Shown: positions 45,051-55,070, counted from the first letter of the stretch. The stretch: 64,000 bases of DNA from Leptospira ellinghausenii (GCF_003114815.1 NZ_BFAZ01000009.1:186001-250000); one strand, 5' to 3'. Translations and numbers: made by a program. The notes: a model not told the origin generated them from the letters alone.

Positions 45051-46205
45051 TCCAGATTGTTTTTCAGCAAGACGAATTGCATTGAGTAAATCTTCCGACA
45101 AGGTAGTTTCGCCAGTATAATACAATCGTAAAAGTTTACCGTGTTCTACGAGTTTGGATCGATAAGTGGTTTCCTCATTGGTTCCTCTAGTTTCTTTCCA
45201 ACGTAAATTGTAAAACTCACAGGCTAATTTATGAAGGTAATAGTCGGCTTTCCTAAGAGAATATGCTTTATTTAAAAATTCTTCTGATCGACTGGCAAGT
45301 TCATCCCTTGTTTTGCGAAGATCAACTGTATTCCCAGCTAAATTTGTATGTAATAAACTTAAATAAGTCACTTCAAAACTATACAACCAAACTTCGTATA
45401 TTTTTGGATATAAAGTGCGTGCTTCTTTTGCCACTTGTGGCATGAGTTCTAATTGTTTTTTGTTTTCTTTCCCTTCCACTTTGAAATAAAAAGTCAAAAA
45501 TCGTAAGTAGTCCACAAGGAATAACAAACGTTCTTGGGGATTCGAAAATCGTTCTCTATTTTTCCAAGCCATGGAATACTCAAAGGCAGTTGACACGTAC
45601 CCTTCTCCATCTTTCCAATGGGCTTTTCCTAACGCATAATGTAAATCAGGTGAACTTTGGTCTAAAGATACAGCATGTTTGTATTTGCGAAGGGCTTCAT
45701 CCATTTGGCCTTTGGCAAAATAATGATCACCTTGTTTTTTTGCGATAAAGGCTTCTTCATACTTTGTGGTATCGAGCATCCTTGCAGCTGTTACTGGCCT
45801 GTCTTCGATCAAACGAAGGTAACCTTCTCCACGTACCTGCCATCCAAAAAAAGTAGTGAGGTAGACAGATTTTACAGTAATCATCCCCACAATGTTACCA
45901 TCACGAAACGTTTTGTGGTCTTGGTTTTTTTCGAGTAAGTATAAGGTTTGGCCGACTCGAATGCCTTTTGGATCTGCCACCTTGATTGTGACTGTGTCCG
46001 GTCTTGTATCTACTTCTAATTCTTGGGAGAGTTTATCGACTTCGTAAAAACTTGCTTTTTCAATCCCAACCACTTCCCCCACAACAATCATTCGAAGTGG
46101 ATCTAAAGAGGATTGGCTACGAAAGGCAAATGCCAAACGATCTGATGGTGACTGCGCAAACAGAAACGATACGAATAAAAATGGGAAAATACAGAGCCGA
46201 ACCAT
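45042..46205 (-). CDS. TPR-containing periplasmic protein
   Basis: 387 residues with a signal peptide (CIFPFLFVSFLFAQSPS). A strand-rich N-terminal part (RMIVVGEVVGIEKASFYEVD, DPKGIRVGQTLYLLEK) is followed at about residues 150-220 by TPR-like helices (YFAKGQMDEALRKYKHAVSL, DLHYALGKAHWKDGEGY). The rest is helical with YPKIYEVWLYSFEVTYLS. It probably acts as a scaffold in the periplasm or outer membrane. Family is not recognised beyond TPR. It converges on the PilZ-type gene with 9 bases of overlap. Confidence 0.75.
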   Translation of the reverse strand: MVRLCIFPFLFVSFLFAQSPSDRLAFAFRSQSSLDPLRMIVVGEVVGIEKASFYEVDKLSQELEVDTRPDTVTIKVADPKGIRVGQTLYLLEKNQDHKTFRDGNIVGMITVKSVYLTTFFGWQVRGEGYLRLIEDRPVTAARMLDTTKYEEAFIAKKQGDHYFAKGQMDEALRKYKHAVSLDQSSPDLHYALGKAHWKDGEGYVSTAFEYSMAWKNRERFSNPQERLLFLVDYLRFLTFYFKVEGKENKKQLELMPQVAKEARTLYPKIYEVWLYSFEVTYLSLLHTNLAGNTVDLRKTRDELASRSEEFLNKAYSLRKADYYLHKLACEFYNLRWKETRGTNEETTYRSKLVEHGKLLRLYYTGETTLSEDLLNAIRLAEKQSGLL

Positions 46206-46284
46206 CTACTCTAAGAATCGACCAAAACAAAAACGGGAAGAGAAGAAAATTGAATCCCTACCCTGATGGGTAGGGAAAAAACTC

Positions 46285-48792
46285 TTATTTGGGTTGGAAT
46301 TCTAAACGATACTTGCCATCTCCTACTTGGCTTTTCGAATACAGGATTTTTCTGTGGACCCCATTGATATAGTCATCCACAAGATTTCCATAAAACGGAC
46401 TTCCTAAATTCCCACTATTTCCAATTGGAAGTTGTGTCACTGACTCCTCAAACCTACCATAATCGATGACCCTTCGTTTGGAAGGTCCCGCTATAGCAGT
46501 CCAATCCTCTTTCATCAGTTTGTATTTTAGATTGTTTACCACTTCAGCTCCACCAGCACTCGGTAATGGACCAATATTAAAAACACCACCTATCAATGGT
46601 AAAACGCCTAGTGGATGAGGATGTTTGATTTTGTATAAATATTTCCATTTCCACAGACTTGGAGATGCGGAAACATTTTTTTCCAAATATCTTGCGGTAA
46701 GTTCAATGGAACGATTTAAGATATCAGTTCTTGTTTCCAAGGTTTCTACTGTTCTAAGGTCATCCCAATAATTCGAATTTGGATTTCGTATGAATCGACG
46801 GTAAGCATTCCAATACTCCGCCATTTCCCCATACAATTCAAAATGTTCAGGTCCCATTTCATCAATGAGTAGTTCTTTCATTGTGATATAAAAGAAAACA
46901 TCATAAACAGCTGCCCCTTGGGACTCTGGGAAGTGTTCAAAATTCCAATTTTTAAGAATTTCTAAAACTTTTTTGCCACCTAACGTCTTTGGTTCTTTCA
47001 CAGAAGAAAACAAAATCTCTAAGTATTCTGGTGCAAAAGAGGAAACTGAATCATTCTGAATGGCCGCAAGTTCTTCCAAACTCCATTTTTCTTGGGTTTC
47101 GAGAATTCCAACTAACCTTTGAAAACGATCTGGTGGTTGCCAATTTCCTTCAGGTTTACCAAGTCCCGGTATTTTTCCACTAGTGACGAGGTTATTGGCA
47201 GTGACTATGATTCCATTTTTCGGATTGATGATCTTAGGATTGTCCTTAGACGGAACATAACCAATCACATCATGTTCACCCGTCGAACCTTCTAAAATTT
47301 TTCTTGGATTTCCAGATTTTAGGATTGGAAACCTTCCCACTGCATAATAGGCAATGTTCCCATCTTTATCTGCGTAACTAAAATTGAGACCAGGTGCTCC
47401 AATCATAGAAGATGCAGAATCCAATTCTTGGAAAGACTTAGATTTACCCATCTTATACAAAACATCTAGTAGTGGATTGTCTAAATGGTGATGTGCCCAG
47501 TACAAACTAACTGGTCTCCCTTTATAACCTTTTATGTGTTCGGTGATGATGGGACCATGGTTTGTGATCGCGACTTCAAAAGGAATTTTAGTACCATCTT
47601 TTTGTTTGATCTCATCTTTGTAATAGGTTAATTCTTTCCAATTGGAACCAGACTTATATTTGCCGGCTTCAATGGTTTCCATATACAAATTCACATCATC
47701 TTGTTCGAGCATGGTTAAACCCCATGCCTTGTCTCTATTATGAGCAATGAGTGGAAAAGGGATAATAGACAAAAAGTAACCATAGTTTTCATAACCAGGG
47801 TATTCAATATACGCTTCGTACCAAGCACCTGGATTGGATAAAGCAATATGTGGGTCATTGGCAAGAACTGCACCACCACTGGCAGAACGACTTGGACCCA
47901 CAAGCCATGAATTACTACCTTCTAATGGTTCAATCGGGAGATTGAGGGAACTCACAAACGTTACCAACTGCTTTAAGTTGGTGATATCTTTGTTTGATTG
48001 AGAGAGAGAACTTTTAATGTCACTGCCTTTTAAATCATTCTTTGGATTTACGTTTGGAATTGGAAGATTTGATGTTAATTTTTTAACACCTGGTTGGGAT
48101 TCCAAAATTGAGGCATTTGTCTCAAAATCATACCTCGGGAATAATTCACTAGCCGATCTACCAACTAACTCAGATTCCATGATCGAATATAAACTATCAG
48201 ATTTAATCCCTTCCGCAAATGAAAATCCCATATAAAACAAGAATGAAATAGCATCCACTCGGTCAAATGGTCGAGGTTTGATCCCAAGGATTGTGTATTC
48301 AATGGGTAATGGTTCGGTTTCTAAGAAATGATTTACGCCTTCCAAAAACCAATCCAATTGTTCCCAGGCTTCTGGATAAATATGTTTTGTTTGATTGGCG
48401 TAGTTTTCCGCTGTTTGTTTCAATAATAACGATTTCAAAAATTGATCGGATGGAATGAGTTTTTCACCAAAAATTTCAGTGAGCTCTCCTTTTCCAATCC
48501 TTCTCTGTAATTCCATTTGAAAAATCCGATCCTGTGCCATCGTAAAACCTAACGCAAAATATGCGGACTTTGCATCCTCACCGACAATGTGTGGAATTCC
48601 AATTTCGTCTCGGATGACTGTAGCTTTAGAAGTTAACTTTTCGGAACGAATCTCACCTTGGTATCTTGGTGCTTTTAGAGAGACAAGCCCCCAAAACAAT
48701 AAATGTAAGGTAATCGGTAAAGTTAGGATAAAAAGAAACAAGAGACTGAGGAATGGTCTCTTGTGAATGAATTTTTTAATTGAATGTATCAT
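46285..48792 (-). CDS. Penicillin acylase-family protein
   Basis: 835 residues. An N-terminal membrane segment (about residues 13-35) precedes VIRDEIGIPHIVGEDAKSAY and FALGFTMAQDRIFQMELQRR, both hallmark motifs of the alpha chain. The beta chain begins at the catalytic Ser293 in the EGSNSWLVGPS motif; NDPHIALSNPGAWYEAYIEY and VTANNLVTSG follow. Penicillin acylases are Ntn hydrolases that mature by self-cleavage before this Ser and hydrolyse amides, including acyl-homoserine lactones. Substrate unknown. It lies 3 bases after the stop of the upstream gene on the same strand, so they are probably co-expressed. Confidence 0.92.
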   Translation of the reverse strand: MIHSIKKFIHKRPFLSLLFLFILTLPITLHLLFWGLVSLKAPRYQGEIRSEKLTSKATVIRDEIGIPHIVGEDAKSAYFALGFTMAQDRIFQMELQRRIGKGELTEIFGEKLIPSDQFLKSLLLKQTAENYANQTKHIYPEAWEQLDWFLEGVNHFLETEPLPIEYTILGIKPRPFDRVDAISFLFYMGFSFAEGIKSDSLYSIMESELVGRSASELFPRYDFETNASILESQPGVKKLTSNLPIPNVNPKNDLKGSDIKSSLSQSNKDITNLKQLVTFVSSLNLPIEPLEGSNSWLVGPSRSASGGAVLANDPHIALSNPGAWYEAYIEYPGYENYGYFLSIIPFPLIAHNRDKAWGLTMLEQDDVNLYMETIEAGKYKSGSNWKELTYYKDEIKQKDGTKIPFEVAITNHGPIITEHIKGYKGRPVSLYWAHHHLDNPLLDVLYKMGKSKSFQELDSASSMIGAPGLNFSYADKDGNIAYYAVGRFPILKSGNPRKILEGSTGEHDVIGYVPSKDNPKIINPKNGIIVTANNLVTSGKIPGLGKPEGNWQPPDRFQRLVGILETQEKWSLEELAAIQNDSVSSFAPEYLEILFSSVKEPKTLGGKKVLEILKNWNFEHFPESQGAAVYDVFFYITMKELLIDEMGPEHFELYGEMAEYWNAYRRFIRNPNSNYWDDLRTVETLETRTDILNRSIELTARYLEKNVSASPSLWKWKYLYKIKHPHPLGVLPLIGGVFNIGPLPSAGGAEVVNNLKYKLMKEDWTAIAGPSKRRVIDYGRFEESVTQLPIGNSGNLGSPFYGNLVDDYINGVHRKILYSKSQVGDGKYRLEFQPK

Positions 48793-48795
48793 ACT

Positions 48796-49998
48796 TTATT
48801 GTAGTGCTTTAATTTGACGAATTCGGTTTTGTTTATCAGCTGAGTCCCAAGCCGCATTGGAAAAAGATTCAACCTTATAAAATTTGGTTTTGTATTCATC
48901 TTTATAAGGGAGAACTAATTCACGATCAGGTTCTGTTGTTTTTGCTGCCTGGATTTTACGTAAACCTTCTGCTCCCTGGTTGAACCAATCTGGATCAATC
49001 GGTAAATTGACACGATGCCCTCTAAAAGAAGTAGCAAGATAAGGTCCGTCTAAGTCTTTATCACGTAGTATTTTCCCAAAAAAAGTAAATTCTACTTCAT
49101 TTGATCCAGAAACAAGATCCCCATCATACACTGCATAGGCGATGTATTCTCCATTCTTTTCGTCCTTTAAATTAGCTTCTAAATGGTATTTTCCTTTTTT
49201 GTATACGTTGACTACTGCTCTCACAATGAGAGACCCATCTTGGAGTGAGTCCGAAAAAACTCCATTAAACTCTGCGGGGATGGATGGACTCGAAAAAAAA
49301 CTAGAAGTCAATGTTGTTTTTAAATTTTCAGGGCCATAAGTAATTTCAGCAACAAGAGACATTTGTCCCCAATCAGCTTTTTGTGGTTTCCAGGAGAATG
49401 TATAAATGTTATCTCCTCTTGTTTGGTCACCATCTGTTCCACTATCGTTAACAGATGCACTCACCACTCCAAATCGTTGCCCTTCCCATTCTTTAAAAAC
49501 TTGGTGTGAATCAATGGAAACTTTCACACGATTCCTTGCTTTATCACGGCATTCGAGTGTGACATACATCATATCTTTATTTCCAATCACTGCCCATGTT
49601 TTTGGTTGGAATAAACATACATAACCTGTTGGTTCGTTTGTTTTTGCATCGATGGTATAGTCTGGGGATGTTTCAATGATGAATGGGAACGCTAAATCAT
49701 GATTGAGAATCGACATTGGTCTTGAGAACGGTGGGTATTCTGCCCATTCTAAGTATTTTTCTAATATATATTCTGGAGTGGCTCCATCCTCTGGAATCCC
49801 TTCTCCGCCATCACCACCTTCACCACCTGATTCATTTCCTTGCGTTGGATCCGAATTTCTTGCCATTCTTTCTTGTCTAGCTTTCTCTTTTGCTTCTTGG
49901 TCAGAACCAAAACCATCATTGACGAAATAAAAGATCAAACCTACTAATACTAGTATAACAACAGTTAGATACACACCGTATCTACGAAATAAATCCAT
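48796..49998 (-). CDS. Membrane-anchored extracytoplasmic protein, unknown
   Basis: 400 residues with one N-terminal membrane segment (YGVYLTVVILVLVGLIFYFV), then a Gly/Glu/Asp linker (ESGGEGGDGGEGIPEDG) and a strand-rich body. The block NDSGTDGDQTRGDNIYTFSW resembles the DxGxxGDxxxxDxxYT pattern of Ig-like 'choice-of-anchor X' modules. SLIVRAVVNVYKKGKYHLEA and AYAVYDGDLVSGSNEVEFTF look like two further beta domains. I cannot name the family. It is 3 bases from the penicillin acylase-like gene, suggesting a shared envelope transcript. Confidence 0.65.
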   Translation of the reverse strand: MDLFRRYGVYLTVVILVLVGLIFYFVNDGFGSDQEAKEKARQERMARNSDPTQGNESGGEGGDGGEGIPEDGATPEYILEKYLEWAEYPPFSRPMSILNHDLAFPFIIETSPDYTIDAKTNEPTGYVCLFQPKTWAVIGNKDMMYVTLECRDKARNRVKVSIDSHQVFKEWEGQRFGVVSASVNDSGTDGDQTRGDNIYTFSWKPQKADWGQMSLVAEITYGPENLKTTLTSSFFSSPSIPAEFNGVFSDSLQDGSLIVRAVVNVYKKGKYHLEANLKDEKNGEYIAYAVYDGDLVSGSNEVEFTFFGKILRDKDLDGPYLATSFRGHRVNLPIDPDWFNQGAEGLRKIQAAKTTEPDRELVLPYKDEYKTKFYKVESFSNAAWDSADKQNRIRQIKALQ

Positions 49999-50068
49999 AC
50001 GCTCCCTTCCTTATCTTTTATAAAACGGTTAAGAGCCTTGTCGGTTTTGAAACTATGTAAAGTAAAAT

Positions 50069-50734
50069 TTAAATGGAAAAGAGACTGGCAATTGATTCAG
50101 AAATTGGGATTTCAGTTGGGATAGGCATCTGTTTCCATTCTTCATAGTATTTGTATACTGTTCGTGAATAAGAAGGAACACCACCAAATCGTTTGTATCC
50201 ACCTAATCCTGCATTATAAGATAACAAAGCAGCTTCGAGGGATTCTGTGCGTTCCATTAGATAATTTAAATAAAGAACACCTAATATCAAATTGGTTTCA
50301 GGTTCTAAAAGATCTTTTTCCGAATGGAATGGGATTCCTTCTTTATTCGCAAGCCACTTCGCTGTTTCCGGCATAACTTGCATGAGGCCAATGGCACCTT
50401 TATGTGATTTTGCTCGTGTATTGAATTGTGATTCCGTTTGGATGAGGCCAACCAAAAAACCCAATTTGTCCATTGGCTCTTTTGCTATGGTGATTTTCTC
50501 TTTTGGGAAGCGTATATGGTAAGAAGCCCTTTCGATGATCGTGACCAAGTCCTTTTGTTCCTTTTTGGAAAGACCAGGTCGGTTTTTTGCAATCAGGGAA
50601 TGTAATTTTACCTTTGCAGATAGATCACTTGGAGTGTTTCCTGACGGGTTGATTTTCCCGTACGATTCGAACAGAAAGACCATTCCCAAACCAAATACGG
50701 CGATTTTATGGAAGAAATTGGATTGTTTTCGCAT
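50069..50734 (-). CDS. Lytic transglycosylase (SLT-type)
   Basis: 221 residues from the ATG at 50734; the frame extends 48 codons further but runs through inverted repeats and lacks a signal. The chosen start gives MRKQSNFFHKIAVFGLGMVF, a signal-like N-terminus. The catalytic Glu is in GLIQTESQFNTRAKSHKGAI, followed by GLMQVMPETAKWLA, LLEPETNLILGVLYL and AALLSYNAGLGGYKRFGGVP, all SLT family motifs. It cleaves peptidoglycan glycan strands in the periplasm. Divergent from a histidine kinase gene, with two inverted repeats between them (50752-50826). Confidence 0.93.
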   Translation of the reverse strand: MRKQSNFFHKIAVFGLGMVFLFESYGKINPSGNTPSDLSAKVKLHSLIAKNRPGLSKKEQKDLVTIIERASYHIRFPKEKITIAKEPMDKLGFLVGLIQTESQFNTRAKSHKGAIGLMQVMPETAKWLANKEGIPFHSEKDLLEPETNLILGVLYLNYLMERTESLEAALLSYNAGLGGYKRFGGVPSYSRTVYKYYEEWKQMPIPTEIPISESIASLFSI

Positions 50735-50751
50735 GGTGACTGGTTGTCTCC

Positions 50752-50772
50752 TTATTGTGCAATGCACAATAA
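50752..50772. promoter_or_regulatory. Inverted repeat 1 between transglycosylase and kinase genes
   Basis: Arms TTATTGTGC and GCACAATAA are perfect complements around AAT. A second copy of the core (TTGTGC-N3-GCACAA) lies 57 bases away at 50812-50826. The pair in a divergent gap looks like an operator for an unknown dimeric regulator. Confidence 0.6.
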
Positions 50773-50811
50773 GGTCAGTTTCTGGCACCACCCTCTGGCG
50801 GCAAGGGGAAT

Positions 50812-50826
50812 TTGTGCGATGCACAA
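50812..50826. promoter_or_regulatory. Inverted repeat 2 between transglycosylase and kinase genes
   Basis: TTGTGC and GCACAA around GAT, the same core as the site at 50752-50772. It lies just upstream of the chosen kinase start at 50843, so binding here could block that gene. Confidence 0.6.
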
Positions 50827-50842
50827 CGAAAAAAACGGACAA

Positions 50843-53272
50843 ATGGGAAATGCTTGCCGAAAGTTTCTTCACTCGCATTTTTGGAGAGGCTTGGCACCAA
50901 CTCTCAACCTTTACAGTTTCTTCTATTTCGGACTCAGTTTAGTAAGTGGGATTGCCTATATTTACTTTCGCTCAAGAAAAGAGGAACTGACCCCCAGTTT
51001 TCGAGGGTTACTCATCCCACTACTCAGCTTGTTCTATTGGTCCATTGCTTGGTCAATTTGTAATTCGTTCTTAAGCCACCTCACTGCCTATGTATTTGTC
51101 TTTCTGAAAAATCCAGCCATTCTCGTTCTGGGTGTTTCTACTTCTGAGTTAGCATTTCGGTTCCAAGAAGACTTGTTCCCACGTTGGCGTAAATGGAGTT
51201 TGTGGATCCAAACAGGACTTGCCTTATTTGCAGGTTTATGGAATGGAATTGGTTTCTTTTTTCGTGAAATTCGTTTTGATCCCAAAATGGAATTTTATGT
51301 TCCGATCCAATCATCAGAAAACACTTTGATCCAATTTTCCATATTATCCATTGCGATTGTACTTTGTTTGGTTCTTGTGAATACCTTAGTTGTTCTATTT
51401 ACAAAATACAATCGTTTGGATGGATCCAAAAAAAAAGCAACTGGTGGATTTATCCTAGCAATCATAGGAATCCTTTCTTTAGCATTTGCTGATATTCTTG
51501 TTGATCTCAATTATGTGAGTAAACCTACTTATTTATTTGTTCTTACCAATCTTACGATCATCATCATGACCATTCTTGTTTTGGTTTCACTCAACCAAGA
51601 CACTGTTCCATCGACAGTTGGATTTAAGATCATGACCTTTAATCTAACAATTTTGTATCTTATCCTTTCGATTGTCGCAAATTTTTTATTCAATCGGTTC
51701 CGAATCGACATTCAAAACGAAATGAGTAGAGAAAAGCATAATATCAAAACCCAATTGGAACTTGGGAACATTTATCCTTATGTTTATTTATCTGACCTCG
51801 TCATTGACATGCAGGAAAATAACTTTCGTATCAATAAAATTGAATTCTCAGAAAACCAAATCGAATCCTTACAAAATAGAATTCCTTCCTATGAATTTTT
51901 TAAAGTGGACACATTCAATAATGACCCAACTGGAATTTATTGGACATCCGATTTTTTTGCAAAAAACCATCACTTTTTAGTCGCAATTCCTTACATTGAA
52001 TATAGAGAAAAGGTTCACCAAACCGTTGTATGGTTAATCATAACGCTACTTTTTTCAATTTTTACTATTTTTATGTTATATCCGGTATTACATAAAACCA
52101 GTATCGTTTTCCCTTTAACAAGACTGCTTTCTGGAATCAGAAGGATGCAATCAGGTGATTTATTTGTTTCTGTTGAAGTCTCCAGTAAAGATGAAATCGG
52201 AGAACTATCAAAAAGTTTTAATGAAATGATTTCGATCGTTAGAGAGGCTAGATTCCAACTCGAACAAAAAATTGAAGAAAGAACTGTTTCTCTCAATAAT
52301 ACAATTTTAGAATTACGGGATACCCAGGAACAACTGTTACATGCAGAACGAATGTCCACATTGGGTAAAATCGCGGCAAGTGTAGCACATGAAATTAATA
52401 ACCCACTCGCTGCCATCAAAGGGAGTATCCAATTCATTAAGGATAGTCAATTTTCCGATGATTCAGACCAACGTTCTCCATTAGAGATCCAAGCAGATTC
52501 ACTCATTGAAAGTTTCAAAAATCAAAAACGTTCGGAAGTCACTTCCAGATTTAAAAGGAAAAGAGAACTCACCAATTTTTTTAGATCAAAACAAGTTTCA
52601 GATCCAATCTCCCTTGCAGATACCTGCTTTGATTTTCATATGGAAGAGATACCAACTCCCTTTTTATCTTTATTTGACACGAGAGAAGGGATAGAAGCTT
52701 TCCAATCAAGACTCAACGAACATGTGATCCGATTCCATTTGGGAATCATTGAAACGGCAGTCGAACGTGCTTCTAAAATCGTATTCGCCTTAAAACACCA
52801 CTCGTACCAGGGACCGAAAGAGAACCAAAAAGAATTATCCCTAAAACAAGGCATTGAGTCAGTTTTAAGTATGTATTCCAAAAGTTGGAAACCCCATGTG
52901 GAGTTAGAATGGAATTGTGAGGGAGATCCAAATGTATTTGGCCATGCTGACGAACTTGTACAAGTTTGGACCAATTTGGTCTATAATTCCTTCCAAGCTT
53001 GTCCCAGTGAAAACGGCAAAATTTCCATCAGCCTCAAAACTACCAATTCTGAAGCCGTGATACAGATCGAAGATAATGGAAAGGGAATTCCCGAAGACAT
53101 TTTACCTCGTATCTTTGAACCTTTTTTTACAACGAAAGAACTGGGAATGGGTACCGGACTCGGATTGTCCATCGTCCAAAAAATCATCGAAAACCACCAA
53201 GGGAAAATCCAAGTCCAAAGCCAACCAGGGAAAACCCTCTTCACCATCCACCTACCCCTAGCAAATTCCTAG
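50843..53272 (+). CDS. Membrane sensor histidine kinase
   Basis: 809 residues from the ATG at 50843; the frame extends 45 codons further but runs over the inverted repeats. The N-terminal 340 residues contain about eight to ten membrane segments (FYWSIAWSICNSFLSHL to TILYLILSIVANFLF), possibly a 7TM-type input region, followed by a periplasmic-like part. A HAMP domain (RLLSGIRRMQSGDLFVSVEV) and coiled segment lead to HisKA with the phosphoacceptor His516 in SVAHEINNPLAAIKG. The ATPase domain has NLVYNSFQACPSENG, DNGKGIPEDILPRIFEPFF and GTGLGLSI. There is a long insert between HisKA and ATPase. No response regulator is adjacent. It is divergent from the transglycosylase. Confidence 0.93.
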   Translation: MGNACRKFLHSHFWRGLAPTLNLYSFFYFGLSLVSGIAYIYFRSRKEELTPSFRGLLIPLLSLFYWSIAWSICNSFLSHLTAYVFVFLKNPAILVLGVSTSELAFRFQEDLFPRWRKWSLWIQTGLALFAGLWNGIGFFFREIRFDPKMEFYVPIQSSENTLIQFSILSIAIVLCLVLVNTLVVLFTKYNRLDGSKKKATGGFILAIIGILSLAFADILVDLNYVSKPTYLFVLTNLTIIIMTILVLVSLNQDTVPSTVGFKIMTFNLTILYLILSIVANFLFNRFRIDIQNEMSREKHNIKTQLELGNIYPYVYLSDLVIDMQENNFRINKIEFSENQIESLQNRIPSYEFFKVDTFNNDPTGIYWTSDFFAKNHHFLVAIPYIEYREKVHQTVVWLIITLLFSIFTIFMLYPVLHKTSIVFPLTRLLSGIRRMQSGDLFVSVEVSSKDEIGELSKSFNEMISIVREARFQLEQKIEERTVSLNNTILELRDTQEQLLHAERMSTLGKIAASVAHEINNPLAAIKGSIQFIKDSQFSDDSDQRSPLEIQADSLIESFKNQKRSEVTSRFKRKRELTNFFRSKQVSDPISLADTCFDFHMEEIPTPFLSLFDTREGIEAFQSRLNEHVIRFHLGIIETAVERASKIVFALKHHSYQGPKENQKELSLKQGIESVLSMYSKSWKPHVELEWNCEGDPNVFGHADELVQVWTNLVYNSFQACPSENGKISISLKTTNSEAVIQIEDNGKGIPEDILPRIFEPFFTTKELGMGTGLGLSIVQKIIENHQGKIQVQSQPGKTLFTIHLPLANS

Positions 53273-53417
53273 GATCTCTCGGGTAGTTTTGTCATGAAAC
53301 CAGCGACAATGGCAAATTTATGTTAAAATTTTGTCTAAATTGGTCAAAAAAATTCTTGTCAATCTTTTGCCAAACTTATACAACAAGAGAAACATCAAAC
53401 GGGAATAGGAAATTACC

Positions 53418-54224
53418 ATGCGAACTCTCCTCACAGCCATCACAACTTTGCTCCTAGCAGGGTCACTCAGCGCACAAACTTACACTGTGTTCATACACGG
53501 AAAATCAGACAAAAACCATAACGGTGTGGGAACCACTGATGTGAATGGGTATTGGGGTTCTTCTGTGAATTCCGTAGGCGGAACTCGCATTTTCATTGGA
53601 TACGATGGAACAACTGATCCTAGATCCTACGGTTCTTCTCGTGCCCAAACCAATATTTCCACAGGACTTACAAACTACTGCAAAGGAGCAAACTCCTGCA
53701 AAATCGTATGCCACTCGGCTGGATGTTATGCCATTGAATATTGGTTATCAAATTTAGGTTCTACTGCTTCTTCCAAAGGTTTTAATCTCACAAAAGTAAC
53801 TGCACTTGCTGCTGCCTCTGGCGGATCGGAACTTGCAAACGCACTGAACGGAATCACTTTCGGTTTTGGTGGAAATGCAATGGACAAATCACTCATCGTA
53901 ACAACTGCTCGTGGTGCGTTTAACCATAATAATACGGCTGGTGTTGCTGTGAACCACGTACCTGGTTACAAAGGTATGTTTGGAGCTTCTGCTATCCTTC
54001 CTGGTGAAGATGATTATGCTGTCGCATACCACTCATCTTGCGGTTACAACCGCGCTGGTGGTTTGAACAAGTGCCAATCTTCTCTCACTCAATACGAAGG
54101 ATTATGGCCATTCGGATCGAACAAAACATATAACCAATACAGCGGTCACTACCGTGCACCTTCTGTTTCTTCCACTGGATTGTATCTAGACCATGGTCAG
54201 ATCAAAACTGAAGGTTGGAGATAA
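53418..54224 (+). CDS. Secreted alpha/beta-hydrolase-like protein, paralogue 1
   Basis: 268 residues with a signal peptide (LLTAITTLLLAGSLSAQ). The mature sequence starts TYTVFIHGKSDKNHNG, an HG oxyanion motif. The nucleophile elbow is CHSAGC with Ser100, a GxSxG variant in which Cys replaces the first Gly; GEDDYAVAYHSSCGY could supply the acid and LYLDHGQ the His. Several Cys, in NYCKGANSCKIVCH, CGYNRAG and NKCQSS, suggest disulfides. Two close copies follow in tandem (54264-55070 and 55229-56011). The enzyme would be an extracellular or periplasmic esterase or lipase; the substrate is unknown. A TTGTCA...TATACA promoter-like stretch lies near 53360-53385. Confidence 0.7.
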   Translation: MRTLLTAITTLLLAGSLSAQTYTVFIHGKSDKNHNGVGTTDVNGYWGSSVNSVGGTRIFIGYDGTTDPRSYGSSRAQTNISTGLTNYCKGANSCKIVCHSAGCYAIEYWLSNLGSTASSKGFNLTKVTALAAASGGSELANALNGITFGFGGNAMDKSLIVTTARGAFNHNNTAGVAVNHVPGYKGMFGASAILPGEDDYAVAYHSSCGYNRAGGLNKCQSSLTQYEGLWPFGSNKTYNQYSGHYRAPSVSSTGLYLDHGQIKTEGWR

Positions 54225-54263
54225 TTTTAGGAATCATTGATAGAAAGGAAAAGGAAAAAAGAG

Positions 54264-55070
54264 ATGCGTAGCTCAATCACAACAATACTAGCGTTCCTCG
54301 TTGCAGGATCACTTAGTGCACAAACCTATACCGTGTTCATTCACGGTAAGTCGGACAAAAACCACAATGGTGTGGGAACAACAGATGTAAACGGATACTG
54401 GGGTTCATCCACTAGTTCTGTTTCTGGATCTAAAATTTTCATCGGATACGATGGAACTTCTGATCCAAGAACATACGGATCTGCTCGCGCACAAACAAAC
54501 ATTGCGACAGGTTTGACAAACTACTGTAAAGGTGCAAACTCTTGTAAAATTGTATGCCACTCTGCAGGCTGTTATGCGATTGAGTATTGGTTATCCAATT
54601 TAGGTTCTACTGCATCCTCTAAAGGTTTTAACCTTACAAAAGTAACTGCACTTGCTGCTGCTTCTGGTGGATCAGAACTTGCTTCCGCTCTTAACGGAAT
54701 CACTTTTGGTTTCGCAGGAAACGCAATGGACAAATCACTCATCGTTTCCACTGCTCGCGGAGCATTCAACCATAACAATACTGCGGGTGTTGCTGTGAAC
54801 CACGTACCTGGTTACAAAGGTTTGATTGGAGCTTCTGCCATCCTTCCTGGTGAAGATGATTATGCTGTTGCTTACCACTCTTCTTGTGGATACAACAAAG
54901 CAGGTGGACTCAACAAATGCCAATCTACTCTTACTCAAAGTGAAGGCATTTGGCCTTTCAACTCCAATGTAACATACACTCAATACAGTGGACACTACAG
55001 AGCACCTTCAGTTTCCTCTACTGGTCTTTACCTCGACCATGGACAACTCAAAGCAGAAGGATACCGATAG
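54264..55070 (+). CDS. Secreted alpha/beta-hydrolase-like protein, paralogue 2
   Basis: 268 residues from the ATG at 54264 (MRSSITTILAFLVAGSLSAQ is the signal peptide; the open frame starts 9 codons earlier). The sequence closely follows paralogue 1: HG motif, CHSAGC nucleophile elbow, GGSELA and LPGEDDYAVAYHSSCGYNKA are kept. The main changes are in the last 60 residues (SEGIWPFNSNVTYTQYSG). It lies 39 bases after paralogue 1 on the same strand and is followed by a terminator at 55118-55145, so paralogues 1 and 2 may share a transcript. Confidence 0.7.
   Translation: MRSSITTILAFLVAGSLSAQTYTVFIHGKSDKNHNGVGTTDVNGYWGSSTSSVSGSKIFIGYDGTSDPRTYGSARAQTNIATGLTNYCKGANSCKIVCHSAGCYAIEYWLSNLGSTASSKGFNLTKVTALAAASGGSELASALNGITFGFAGNAMDKSLIVSTARGAFNHNNTAGVAVNHVPGYKGLIGASAILPGEDDYAVAYHSSCGYNKAGGLNKCQSTLTQSEGIWPFNSNVTYTQYSGHYRAPSVSSTGLYLDHGQLKAEGYR

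Noticed and set aside
50708..50842. N-terminal extension of the histidine kinase
   Set aside because: It runs across the two inverted repeats and does not look like a signal or domain; the ATG at 50843 fits better.
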